Below are positions 47,532-57,690 of a stretch of DNA of 64,000 nt, piece after piece. A program made the translations under genes and the position numbers. The DNA is from Carnegiea gigantea (Eukaryota; Streptophyta; Magnoliopsida; Caryophyllales; Cactaceae): positions 378,501 through 442,500 of the forward strand of contig JAKOGI010000424.1 in NCBI GenBank assembly GCA_029747015.1. The letters run 5' to 3'. The first letter of the stretch is position 1. Each line of letters begins with the position of its first letter. The notes beneath the pieces are model-generated. The model made no database searches. It worked only from the letters and a program-made list of their open reading frames with translations, and was not told the DNA's origin.

Positions 47532-49599
47532 GAGTAAAGAGTAGAAAAACATGATTAAAGGGCAAAAACATCAACTTGAACCATTAATCCAACTAAAGCA
47601 AATATATTTAAACTTGAAAATAGTATATCAAAATGAAGAAAAAAAGAACATGAATGTAAATGAAAGTAGAAGATGGCAAAGGAGAGCAAATTGCTCTCAT
47701 TAACTTTGAATGTGGCCATAATAATCAACTCTTACTCTAAATTGCTCAAAGAACTCTGAGCCAACCCTATATTGAAGCTAAACATACTTAGAATCTATCT
47801 AATTTTAAATGGGGGAGAAATGGGTTTATGTAGGATCCAAATAACGACGTTAGCACGGTCATTTCATGTGGCATAAGTTGACTGTGCCAACCTATTAGAA
47901 GAAGAAAATAGTTCAAAAATTAGGGATCGCATAGTTGTGACACTTGGCACGGGCAACCAGTGCTAAATGGCTCTAGTTAGCACTGATAGAGTTGTTTAGC
48001 ACTGGTAGTGTTGTTTGGCATTGATTGCCTTTATCTTCCTCCCAGCGTTCTCAAATTTGAATCTTGAGCCTCTTTTTTGTGTTTATTGACTACATTAAAC
48101 CCCAAAAACTTCAACATTGCTCACCTTGGTTTACTATGAAAGAAACACAAAACATAAATAAAAATCCTTAATTAACCATTATTAAAGCTAAAATATAGGT
48201 GAAGTAAGGCACAAAATGTCATTTTTTGAACTTGGATGATTTGTTACATACCTTGAGGTTGGATTAATCACTTCTGCCTCTCCTTGGTTGAAGTCAAAAT
48301 TTGGGACCTAGCACTAGTTGAAGGCTGAGGTTTCTTGAGAACCATGATACCACACGCCTGGACCGGTACCGTAGATAAGGCTTAAGCCTAGATCTCAACT
48401 TGTATTTTAGGCTTTCAGTCGGGTAGTATACTTTCTACTTGCCCTTACTTGTTCTCAAAACCCTCTTAGTGGGAGGGGTTGAAATATGCAAGGTAAGATA
48501 AACCCTTGTGTAGGGATTAGACATCTCAACATCAAAGGGTTTCCTAAGAGCGATCACGATCACCACCTAAAATTCAAACAAGAGGCCCCAAGTTGTATAG
48601 CAAGGTGAACCTTATCCTAGGAGACTCCTAGGGGTCCTTCTGCAAAAGTCTCGTAAAAGTTTTTCCCTAGTTCTAGAAAAACTAGGGAAAATAACTCAAG
48701 GCATCTTGGAACTAGACCTTAAAACTTTTTACCAAGGGATAGAGCCCATTGTGATTGATAAATATTTGCACAACTACAGAATCTGGTGTAGGGGTATAAT
48801 GCTAGAGAAGTTAGAGATGGAACCTTAACCACCAAATCTTAAAGCAATCCTAGTGCTTGCTTTGGATGCTCTCCATCAGATCCCTGCCAATTACTTCACA
48901 ACAAAGGGTCATTAATAATGCATACATAGACGGCATTGCTAGAAACTAGTCTTTAAGCACACCATACCCTCCTTATCCTAAATCATAGTGTATTGTCGTA
49001 GCCAATTCACACTAGGAACCAAAATGCCATGCAAAGTATAGGTGGAAGCGGAGAATGTCCATAGACATTCCAATTCATGGTATAATTAGCTGTGAGGTTA
49101 ATCACCCTCAAACTCTGTTAGAAATTCTTGAAGAAATTCTTGAAAATAAGAGAGAAAGCTTATTCAAAAAAGAGAATGCAAGAAGATCGGACCAAGTGAA
49201 ATAAAAATTGGAACTCTGATATTGATTCCTTTAAAAACCAAAAAATTTACATCAAAAGTAAGTGATTTTCATTGTGGAAGGAATTTAAAATTTAAAAATG
49301 TACAAAAGAAGATTTCTATAGTAAAGGACATGAGACTAAATAGATGTTTTTGTTAATTCCAATAAATTTGCAAGAGTTACAATGCTAGTCAAAATAAAGT
49401 AGAAAAGAAAAAAGAAATTCAAAAGAAAACAAAAGGGCCTAGGAGTTTTAGAGGGAAAAGTCTAACTAAGAGACCTCAGGTCTCCAGTCTTCAACTCTAG
49501 GTCCAAACCCCCATTTCCTAGAGTGTCTCTTTACTGGGACTCAAAAGGCCCCAGATGCAACCACCCTCTTCATGTATGATCAACCTTCGCTTATTCTCT

Positions 49600-49603
<4 letters not shown>
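47532..49603. other. No gene; Gypsy LTR tail and unassigned repeats
   Basis: The first 200 bases resemble, in reverse, the middle of the Gypsy LTR at 57,691 (for example the TTTACTC and ATGTTT stretches), so the minus-strand LTR extends past the MITE. AATGGGGGAGAAATGGG near 47,808 looks like a Copia polypurine tract but no LTR could be matched. A 12-base inverted repeat lies at 47,956-48,006. From 48,100 to 49,600 I see no frame or motif that I can name. Confidence 0.4.
47956..48006. repeat. Perfect 12-base inverted repeat (possible hairpin)
   Basis: ACCAGTGCTAAA at 47,956-47,967 and TTTAGCACTGGT at 47,995-48,006 are exact reverse complements across a 27-base loop that itself holds a third related copy, TTAGCACTGA. 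It is not followed by a T-run. It may be a relic of element palindromes. Confidence 0.7.

Positions 49604-49660
<57 letters not shown>
49604..49660. repeat. (CT)n microsatellite
   Basis: About 28 CT units with one TTT interruption near 49,645. The plus-strand frame 49,572-49,769 is produced by it. Confidence 0.95.
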
Positions 49661-49710
49661 AAGGACCTTGGTAGCAATTGTCCTCTTTATGGACTTTTCC
49701 TCCTTAAGCA

Positions 49711-50690
49711 TCAAATACAACTATCATGCACATGAAACTCTTCTTTATTTCTCTCAGTTCTCGAAGTAAGATCTTGGTGTGGACAGACTCTTTTTCCTCA
49801 ACTACCATTAAGTCCTTCTCTAAGGAATATTCTTCCCTATCCTCTTCAAACCTCATCTCTAAAGCCCTAAGCCTCCCAGTAGTCTCCTGGACCTTTGAAT
49901 CTCCTCTCTCCCACTCATCTCTTAACCAAATGGTGCCTCTTAAGCTTCCATCTCTTTCTTGGGCATGGTTAAAATTCTCTCAAATGGGCACCTAGTACCC
50001 TCTCCTTAGGAATCTTCATCTTCTCAGAGTCATCTGCAACTCTAGCCATTGGATTGCATTATTCTTGAAAAGGAACAAGGACCTAGAAAACGCTTGAGTT
50101 AATGCTCCTCAAAATCCATATTTAGAGGAGGAAGCTTAAGGACCAAGTGAGCATAAGAAGGAGTTGAGGGATGTTAGGGGTCAAGATTGGATAGGGAAGC
50201 ATCACTAAAATTCCTAACAGCCACTTAGAGGCAGCAAAAAGGAACAGGCAGGACATCCCCTGAGTTAGACAAGGTCATATGCCTCTAAAATAGAGCACCG
50301 GGTTGGGTGGTGATAGATGGCTTGAAGAATGCCCGAATAGCATGTAGGGAGAATAGAAAAGCTTGGCTTTATATGATTTGGCAAACCAAATCCTGAAACA
50401 AGTTCAATCATCTTTGATGCTCTTCTTAGTTATCAATAGTCAACCTTAGCCTTAACCACCCCCATGAGGTAGAGATGGTTCAACACTTCAATCCTATGGC
50501 TAGGGAGTAAGTTCCTATTTTCCTTGTCATCTAACTTCTCTAATAGTTCATATCAAACAGTGTTATTCAAGAGCCACCTTCTCAATGGCATGAGGGGATA
50601 GGAAAGATGCCTAGAATGGGTCTAAGTTAATCTCCAATCAAAGAGATTCATCATTAGAAAATATGAAAGAAAAATGGAAGAGAAGAAACT
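49711..50690 (-). pseudogene. Decayed coding remnant with coiled-coil-like stretch
   Basis: Read leftward, four pieces have protein-like composition: YPLMPLRRWLLNNTV; YELLEKLDDKENRNLLPSHR then IEVLNHLYLMGVVKAKVD; MARVADDSEKMKIPKERV; and, after a one-base shift, about 85 codons from 49,983 to 49,711 that start ENFNHAQERDGSLRG and include VQETTGRLRALEMRFEEDRE. The last part is rich in E, K, R and L with heptad-like spacing, suggesting a coiled coil. I do not recognise the family. Plant gag-like transposon proteins often have a globular part then a coiled coil, which is one guess; a decayed host gene is the other. Stops and shifts disable it. Confidence 0.4.
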
Positions 50691-50857
50691 CATAAAGGAA
50701 AGAGGTTTAGATAAGCTGTGAAAACAAGATCATGATTGAAGTTAGAGCCTAAAGAATGAACTTTTCAAGTTTGAATTTTATTTCATTTTTGGCAAACTTA
50801 AACAACTATTTATCAAAAGGAAATCTCTCATTTTGGAGGAAGGAAACCTTAAGGACA

Positions 50858-53212
50858 TGTAAAGCTTGTCGAGGGCTACAAATTTAACCACTACTTTGGT
50901 TATTAAAACACTTTTTATAGCATAGGAAAGTAGGGATCGATCCACGAGGAAAGATAGTTTTAGAAGGCTAGCTTAATCCTAAATAATTTTACTAATCCAA
51001 TTTATTAAGTCTAATCTTAATAATTCTAAGATAATTATAATCTAACAAATAAAAGTCTAGAAAAATACCCAATGATGCTCCTAAATATTTTGGATTATAT
51101 TCTGGAAAGAAAACAGTAAAAAGCTTTCCTAAATAATTTACTAAAATTAAATCAGAAAAATAACTGAAATTCTAATTAAAATCCAAAACAGAAAATAATA
51201 AACAGAAAATAAATATTAAAAATTTCAAACAGTAGCCTAAAATACTATAATTCAGGTCTGTGAGTTTATAACCTATAAATTGTATCCACTTTATTTTATA
51301 AAAATCAAAACAGAAAATTATCACAGAATATCAATGCAGAATATTGAATTTAAAATTAAAAATAAAATAATTTGTGAAAATAAAATTACGAAACTAATCA
51401 AGAAAATTACTATAATGCTAAAACACAATTTTCTGGACTCAAAAATATCTAAAAGTCGTAATTTAATATTAAAAGTCGAAATTTCAGAATTAAACACCTA
51501 AAAATCTGCACTTATTATTTCCACAAAATAATTCTGAAAAATTACCAAATAAATTCCAAAAATCACGAATTTAATTATGGGCATATTATGACACTCTATA
51601 AACCCTATGAACTTATAAAAATCAAAAAAAGAACAAAAATAACTATTTTTAGTCGTATTTCCTAATGAAAGACTAAAACTAAATATAATTCAATCTAAAA
51701 ATTATAACTACCCTAAAAATTAAAATCTAAGTTATCTAAAATTACCTAGACACTCCTAAAAGACTATACTTTTGGGGGGGTCGATTGAATTTATATTGAA
51801 ACTAATAAATATAGAACAAAATTTATCAAACTAATCAAATTGACTCTAAAAAAAATAAATAATGATCAAAAGTTGTCAAATTTATGAAGAATACTTAGTA
51901 TAATCTCAATCCACCATGCAAATTAATATTTATCATCAACACATAAGTTAATTTCATTCATGAGTTAAACTGTAGAAGAAATCCACCAGCGGTTCTTCCC
52001 CGTTTCTCCTTAGATTCTAGTTTACTTAGGTCCAGCCCTAATATAAACCCTACTAATTTGATAATTTTTACACCAGCGCAAAAATTTAACCAAATTAGAG
52101 CATTAAGAATTAGAAAAACATCATTTAACACTTTGTAACCAATTTACCAGCAAATCGATTTAACAAAGATCTAAAGCGATTACCTAATTAAAAGAGAAGG
52201 GTTTGAGCCATCCATGATTAATTAGGGTGATACCTAGGCTTAAAAGACTATAACTTTTACATATTATAATCTTCTAAACTATCAATCGAAATTATATTTA
52301 ATCAACTAGCAAGCATTCTAATCGATTCAACACAATTTTCATAAACGATAAACGCTAATCGCCAAAGAATCACGAATATAAATCAACTAGGCATTAAAGC
52401 ACAAAACTTATTTCAAAATAATTAATTTAGCATGGCTTCAAGAAGATTATACTAAGCATAAAAAAAATTACTCACTCATATTAAAAGTAAAATTACACAA
52501 TTCATCCAAATAATTCATCTTTAATAATACTCTAGTCAAAGAAATACAATAAAATAAGGTAAAAATAAATCAAAGAAATAAAATTGTATTACTTAGAGAT
52601 GGTGGTGATGGACGATGATGATGACGATAAGCGATGAAAGTGGCGTGAGTTGTCTGGCAGCCGTGGGTTTATGGTGAGGAGGATTAAGATGTTGATGATG
52701 GAGATTAGGCGTGATGATGGGATGATGAGGAGATGGTTGATGAGAGGATGGTGATTAAATAAAGAGGTGGTGTGGGGGTTTAGGCGTGAGGTGAGAGATG
52801 ATTAGGGTAGATGATAGTATGGGATGGGATGGTTTAATGTGTGTTAGGCATGGGTTTATATATGTGAGGAGGTGATTATTATATGGAAAGTGAGGGGGTT
52901 AGGTTTAGTAAATTAGGGTTTCCTTCCTCTTTTCCTTAGATTTCTTCTTCCTCAAAACTTCTAGCTCTTCACCCAATTCTTGTAACCCTAGCCCAATATA
53001 ATAATTATGAAAATAATATTTTTCATAAATTATTTATTGGACCGTCTTTTCAGCAAATTGTGTAAAATTGGAGTTTCAACGTCTTGTCTTCTCATTTTTA
53101 TTTTATTAACGCCCATCCTGAAAAATATATAAAATAAGATAAATTAGATGCATTAATGTGTAAAATATAATCAAAATAACTAATAAAACGATGCATGATT
53201 TTTAGCTTAACA
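50858..53212 (-). mobile_element. Solo Gypsy (Athila-type) LTR with intact target duplication
   Basis: On the minus strand it starts TGTTAAGCTAAAAATCATGC and ends GCTTTACA, with canonical TG and CA. GGACA stands directly outside both ends (50,853-50,857 and 53,213-53,217), a perfect 5-bp target duplication. Near the minus-strand 3' end TCCTCGTGGATCGATCCCTA matches the conserved end of Athila LTRs, and near its start TTTTTCAGGATGGGCGTTAA is also typical. No internal sequence remains, so LTR-LTR recombination removed it. It is 2,355 bases long; a GATGATG-rich tract lies at 52,590-52,760. The frame 51,280-51,501 inside is noise. Confidence 0.87.
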
Positions 53213-53217
53213 GGACA

Positions 53218-53694
53218 TGTCTTGTCTAATCAGAATGCTTCTTAGACTTAAGTAACTTCATCATCAACTACTTAGAAAATTGATGAGAAGCCAAAGAGTC
53301 AAGCCATAAAGGGAAACATGATTGTTGACACTGGAGATAAAAAGATCTTAGAGAATAGTATTTCATAACCATACGGTACAATTTCTAAAGAATGGATTAA
53401 AATGCAGTCGGAATTATTTCTAGAAACTGAATAAAGATCCATGTGGATTAAATTGGTAATGAGTTATTTCCAAAAACTGACAAAAGCCATAAGCAAATAA
53501 ACCTTCATTGACTCTTTAGGAAGTAACTCAGATCCAACACGAAGCTAAAACCAACCTTCAGATGTAGTGAGTCTAAAGGAACTGTAGAAGTTGGCATACT
53601 CCCAAAGAGGTATGTAGGCTAAGTATGCCACCTAGGTTGAGTTATACTAGATTTGAAAATTAGCTGAACCTTAAGAGGAAATGATTCAAGAAAG
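53218..53694 (+). other. Sequence between solo LTR and Tat-type LTR
   Basis: No gene. If the LTR at 53,695 is the 3' LTR of a Tat-type element, this is the end of its internal region; a weak purine stretch CCCAAAGAGGTATG near 53,600 could be the polypurine tract. I cannot read any pol or gag motif in it. Confidence 0.35.
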
Positions 53695-54229
53695 ATCTAA
53701 AATTAGGCCTTGCATCTTACTCCAAGGGCTAAGCCTAATGAGGGGAACCTAAGTTATTTATCTAAAACATCCACTGTTGGGCCTTGAAATAATGCTCTAA
53801 GGGACGCCTAATAGGAACCTAGTAGTCCACCAAATTCATCAACCATAAGTTAGCTTGCAATAACGGTAAGGAGAAGAGATTTAATCTCATGCAATCTCCT
53901 AATAAGAAGCAGTAATCTTATGAGATAAAGATATTTAGAAAACAAACTCTATCCGACCAATGGACGAGTCCTAAGATAATAGATCCTCTCTGAATCTCTA
54001 CATAAGTAGGATAAAATTATCTCCTAGGTTATAGGTCAAGTTATTCTAATCTTTTCCCTATATTCATCGGTCACTCTTCATTCCCACACTCACTTAAGCA
54101 TCGGAGGCTCTTTATGGGTGAAAAACATCCTTCTCCCTTATTGAGTTCTTTTGTAGTTGCTGGTCAGGCACAACTCCCTGTCAGATCCTGATTAAGCTAT
54201 TAAGAAAGGTCCGTTCCACCTTAAGTTGA
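53695..54229 (+). mobile_element. Tat-type Gypsy LTR, second copy (3' LTR-like)
   Basis: Collinear with 2,040-2,604 and in the same orientation. Shared landmarks include AATCTCCTAATAAGAAGC against AATCTCCTAATAAGAGGA, then GTTCTTTT-TAGGTT/GTTGCTGGTCA and ACTCCCTGTCAGATC. It ends TTGAAACA at 54,229 and no primer-binding site follows, as expected of a 3' LTR. The true start may be near 53,616 (TGTAGGCTAAG) but the alignment there is too weak to fix it. Confidence 0.62.
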
Positions 54230-54995
54230 AACAATATATATTTTGTGCTAATTAGTTGAACATAGGTCAATATAAGTTCAGGTAAAAATCATGTTATCTT
54301 GTTTAAGCCAAACTTGAATTAGCTTCCCCTAATCATTAGGGTCAATCAATCAATGATGGATAGAAACCATATTCCAACAAGTGCATAAATTCTCACTTCT
54401 TAAAGGAAAGGTCAACTTTTCAATCCCACTACTTATAGGGATTCCCTTGATCTTTTCCTATTTACGCAGTACGCTCCTGGCCTTGTCCTTTATACTAGGG
54501 AGGGTTGAGCCAATCCCTTCACAACCAAACAAGTAGTCACCAAGTACATTGATAGGCGAATCATAAGTTGAGGTACTTGTTGGAAGATAATGATAACCTA
54601 TCTATTTTAATTCATCATCAGGTTGTGGGAAGTTTATATTTTCATACACTACGAGCTGGAATGCATAGCACAAAGGAAGCCTCTTTGAAGTCAAATTGCA
54701 CATTGATATGATCTTGGATAATTCTCTATATTATCTAAGTAAAACTACACATTAATATGATCTTGGATAATTCCCTGTATAATCTCAATGCAACTAATGA
54801 AAATTTGTAAAGAGAGAGATAGAATCTAACTAGGGAGAAGCTAGGTGTTATAAAGAACAGCTTCTGGAGAAGTGGAAATATATCAAGTAAGCATCAATGA
54901 AATTTAGACAGTGGGAGAGAGGATAAATTCTAGATAGAGAAAATGATTAGTTTTTTTTTTATGTCCTCAAAATGAATACTACATTAGTAATCTAT
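54230..54995 (-). mobile_element. LTR of a minus-strand retroelement, left part
   Basis: Together with 55,662-55,856 this forms a block that, on the minus strand, follows a polypurine tract at 55,857-55,872, so it reads as an LTR split by the Cassandra-like element. On the minus strand CTGTTCTTTATAACACCTAG near 54,850-54,869 could be promoter sequence. A diverged direct repeat of about 50 bases occurs at 54,697-54,795 (both copies hold ATATGATCTTGGATAATT). The left edge is not resolved, and part may be other sequence. No genes. Confidence 0.42.
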
Positions 54996-55207
54996 TGTAA
55001 CGCCCTGATTCCCTCTTTGGGTCCCGGACAGTTATTAAGAACGGCTTAAAGGGTCATCAACTGGTCTCACAAACCACCACATGTCATTCCAGCGTGCTTC
55101 GTCCTCGCTCGGACTCAAGAGTGAACTTCCCGAAAAGAAAGGTGCATATTTGGTGATATAAGCAATCACTTTAAATCCTTTTTTAAGCCGCACTCGATGG
55201 GTTATAA
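54996..55207 (-). repeat. Cassandra-like 3' LTR, 5S segment deleted
   Basis: On the minus strand it aligns with the 5' LTR at both ends (GGATTTAAAGTGATTGCTTATA against GGATTTGAAGTGACTGCTTATA, and GGTGGTTTGT). About 75 bases that hold the 5S-like boxes in the other LTR are missing between AGTTCACTC and CGAGCGAGGA. The start reads TTATAACCC where TGTGACACCC is expected. Confidence 0.78.
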
Positions 55208-55360
55208 TCACCCCACTTGAAGTGCACAACATTCTCGTTGTGCCTCGCTAACAAACCGACTTACAAGTCCTCTTGATCGACAGTCCATCCCAGTATCTTT
55301 GACGTAGTGAGTGACTAGCTAGGGCTCTTTTGTCCACTGGCGTAGCTCACAGTCGTGGGT

Positions 55361-55376
55361 TGGCTCTGACATCATC
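55361..55376 (-). promoter_or_regulatory. Cassandra-like primer-binding site (initiator tRNA-Met)
   Basis: The minus strand reads TGATGTCAGAGCCA directly next to the 5' LTR, matching TGGTATCAGAGCCA at twelve of fourteen positions. It fixes the element's orientation. Confidence 0.78.
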
Positions 55377-55661
55377 TGTAATGGCCAGAGCCCCTCCTTG
55401 GGTCATGGATAGTTACTAGGAATGGCATAAAGGATCGTCGACTAACCTTACAAACCACCACAAGCCTTTTCGGCATACTTCATCCTCGCTCACTCGCTAT
55501 CTAACGAACTTTCCAGGAGGTCACCTATCATAAGATTGTTACACAGCAAGCATGCTTAACTGTGGAGTTCTTAAAAGTGGAATTTCTGAAAAGAAATGTG
55601 CAACTTTGGCTATATAAGCAGTCACTTCAAATCCTTTTAAGCTCACACTCAGGGTGTCACA
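55377..55661 (-). repeat. Cassandra-like 5' LTR
   Basis: The LTR is 285 bases: on the minus strand it starts TGTGACACCCTGAG and ends GGCCATTACA. It holds a TATA-like TTATATAG (55,611-55,618) and, 40-110 bases further on, the 5S-like segment. The Pol II-type TATA box and Pol III-type boxes in one LTR are the hallmark of Cassandra. Confidence 0.83.
55506..55572 (-). promoter_or_regulatory. 5S rRNA-derived segment with Pol III boxes
   Basis: On the minus strand AACTCCACAGTTAAGCATGC then TTGCTG resembles 5S rRNA box A (CGAAGTTAAGCGTGCTTG), and TAGGTGACCTCCTGGAAAGT resembles box C (GGGTGACCTCCTGGGAAGT). Spacing is close to that of plant 5S rRNA. The 5S 5' part and the 3' end are not recognisable, so this is not a ribosomal gene. 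Several transition changes are present. Confidence 0.82.
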
Positions 55662-55872
55662 TTTATCATCTGGGGATAGACATGAAGCTTCTAATGGACA
55701 ACCTATATCAAAGGATCTGTCTGCCCCTGCTTAATTATTCTAGTTCCTCATGTCATATGGCCCTAAGTCAAACTTCAATTTAACACTAGCACATCTAACA
55801 TCACTGTTTTACCCAAATCATTAAAACCTCCTATTAATCTCTTTTAAGGTCATAACAATACCCCCTTCTTTA
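55662..55872 (-). mobile_element. LTR start and polypurine tract of a minus-strand retroelement
   Basis: The minus strand reads TAACGATAAGGATCTCTTAA, AGAAGGGGGTATTG and then TATGACCTTAAAAGAG. This resembles the GAGGACAAGGATCT...GGAGGGGG-TATTG-TATGACC junction seen at the 3' end of some Gypsy elements (chromovirus-like). The LTR would run leftward and is interrupted by the Cassandra-like element. Confidence 0.5.
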
Positions 55873-57690
55873 AGAGATCCTTATCGTTAAGGAACAAATA
55901 GTGGATTTGCTCCCTTAACTGTGGTGCATCACTTTCAATAATATTATTTACATTGTCATTTGGTTGAAGCCTTTCATCACCTTTAAGACTGGAGATAGTG
56001 TTTTCTATGGTAGACCATTGAGGTGTCCAAACCTCAACATGCTGATTCATTTGCAAGTCTGGAATAAACACAATGTGTCGAAGAATAACTATTTATGAGA
56101 GCAAAAGAACTCCATGTCCAATAGGAAAAAGTTTAGGGAGTATGCTATCCAAGTGACTCAAATTTTTTAGATGCCTTAATTTTCTTCCATGTGTGCAATA
56201 CCCTTAAAAAAAGTACCAATGAATGTAGCAGTTTTACAGGTGCATCAAGAGGCTACACAAACTAATGTGGAGTAAGTTTCGAGCTTGGGTCTACTTTCAC
56301 TAGTGACAGTCATGAACCAACTTGGCCCAATATTGATCCTAGGTCAAGGACTAAGTCCCCCTAGGTCAATATTAATTTGGGGCCCTTAAGAAGTTTCAAG
56401 TAGGGTTAGGAAAGGTAGTTGGGTCAATAGTAGTCCTAAGTAAGAAATTAACTACTTAATCCTCCTAAAACTACCTCATTTGCTCATTTTCAGTTTCTCG
56501 GCATAACACTTTGCTTCATTTCTACCTCACATTTACAAGACAAATGAGCTCTAATTTCTACAAATTATACATGGATGGAAAGCTCCAAATGTCTATTTTC
56601 TAATAAGTCTTGAAACACACTCAAACTCCAAGTGTTGAAGAAGTTATGGGCTAAATGCTGAGCAATGCTCAGTCCAAGACTGAAAAATACACGGTTCTGA
56701 TTATGGGCTTAATTGAGGAGGTTATAGCTATAATTTTGAAGATTAATCAGCACGAAAAGATTCTTAATACATAAAGTAAGAGTCAATAAGTGGAGGCACC
56801 TCCATTAGAGGAGTAGAGCCTACTCAAGGCTTTTTAGAAGATGGGGGATGAATCCTGAAAAATACATCTCATAGTGATTGTAATTTTCTTAAGCATCTTG
56901 ATTTATTTTCCTAGGATATTTTGTAAGCCTCCTATTGGTCCACTTGTTCCACTAATGTACAGCTAATTTTTGCTCTCATTGGGTATTTTTGGACCTAATT
57001 ATCTCTATGAAAAATTAGATTTGATGAATGATATGAGGGCTTGAAGGTTGGCTTTCCTTAAAATCTGAAATTTTTTCTCTCTTTTAGGAGGGTGGTAACT
57101 TGAGTCTTCCCTTTAATTTAATCCTTGGTTCTAAGGCTTTAGAGAGTTTGAGGGTAGGTTGATTTAATCTAGTTGGTAGTTCAACCTTTATCCTAGATAT
57201 ATCCCCTTGGATTTATCTCTTGGTCACACATTTTAAGTATTGATTCATCTCCAATAGAGGTTTTCTTCTAATTGGGGATTCTCTCTCTTGGTTTATCTTT
57301 GAAGAGATTGGTCTTCAACATCTATTGGGCTCACCTACATGCATTTCATACCTTTATTTGGACAAATGGAATTCACCATGCATCAAACCCTTTATATCAT
57401 CTTTCCCCGACTCTATAATGCCCATAATGTAGGCACTTCTCACCAATCGTCTTAGTGCTCTAACACATAGAATTTTACATATTTAAACCTTAACTTCTAA
57501 TAAATACCTCTAAATGAGATAAGTCCACCTTTAGCTCTAGAGTTTTAAGATTTCTTGTCGCCTACACCCATACAAGCATGCCAATAAAATAGAACCGTTA
57601 CACCCTCCACGAGTACACTGTAAATTTGTCGTTAAGCCTTAGTGCCCACTATAATTCCAAATTGAAAATCAACAAGCTTGCTAATGTTGG
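55873..57690. other. Unassigned retroelement-like sequence, no gene
   Basis: The minus-strand frame 55,850-56,071 ends in DAPQLREQIHYLFLNDKDLL, which could be the last coding residues before the polypurine tract of the minus-strand element, but I see no integrase or RT upstream. From 56,270 to 57,690 the sequence has the feel of an LTR or leader (T-rich, TTAGGAGG and TTGGTT runs) but no ends or partner. I claim no features. Confidence 0.35.

Larger units (their letters stand above)
54996..55661 (-). mobile_element. Cassandra-like TRIM retrotransposon carrying 5S-derived sequence
   Basis: Complete small element of 666 bases: 5' LTR, primer-binding site, internal domain of about 150 bases, polypurine tract and 3' LTR, all on the minus strand. 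Both ends have TGT and ACA, and TCTAT (54,991-54,995) and TTTAT (55,662-55,666) form an imperfect 5-bp target duplication. Cassandra elements are non-coding terminal-repeat retrotransposons in miniature whose LTRs hold a 5S rRNA-like segment with Pol III promoter boxes; that segment is present here in the 5' LTR. The element depends on other elements for movement. Frames at 55,035-55,232 and 55,562-55,783 are not genes. Confidence 0.85.

Noticed and set aside
55506..55572. Possible 5S rRNA gene
   Set aside because: Only the regions around boxes A and C are similar. It lies inside an LTR with a primer-binding site next to it, so it is a Cassandra-type 5S-derived segment and not a ribosomal gene.
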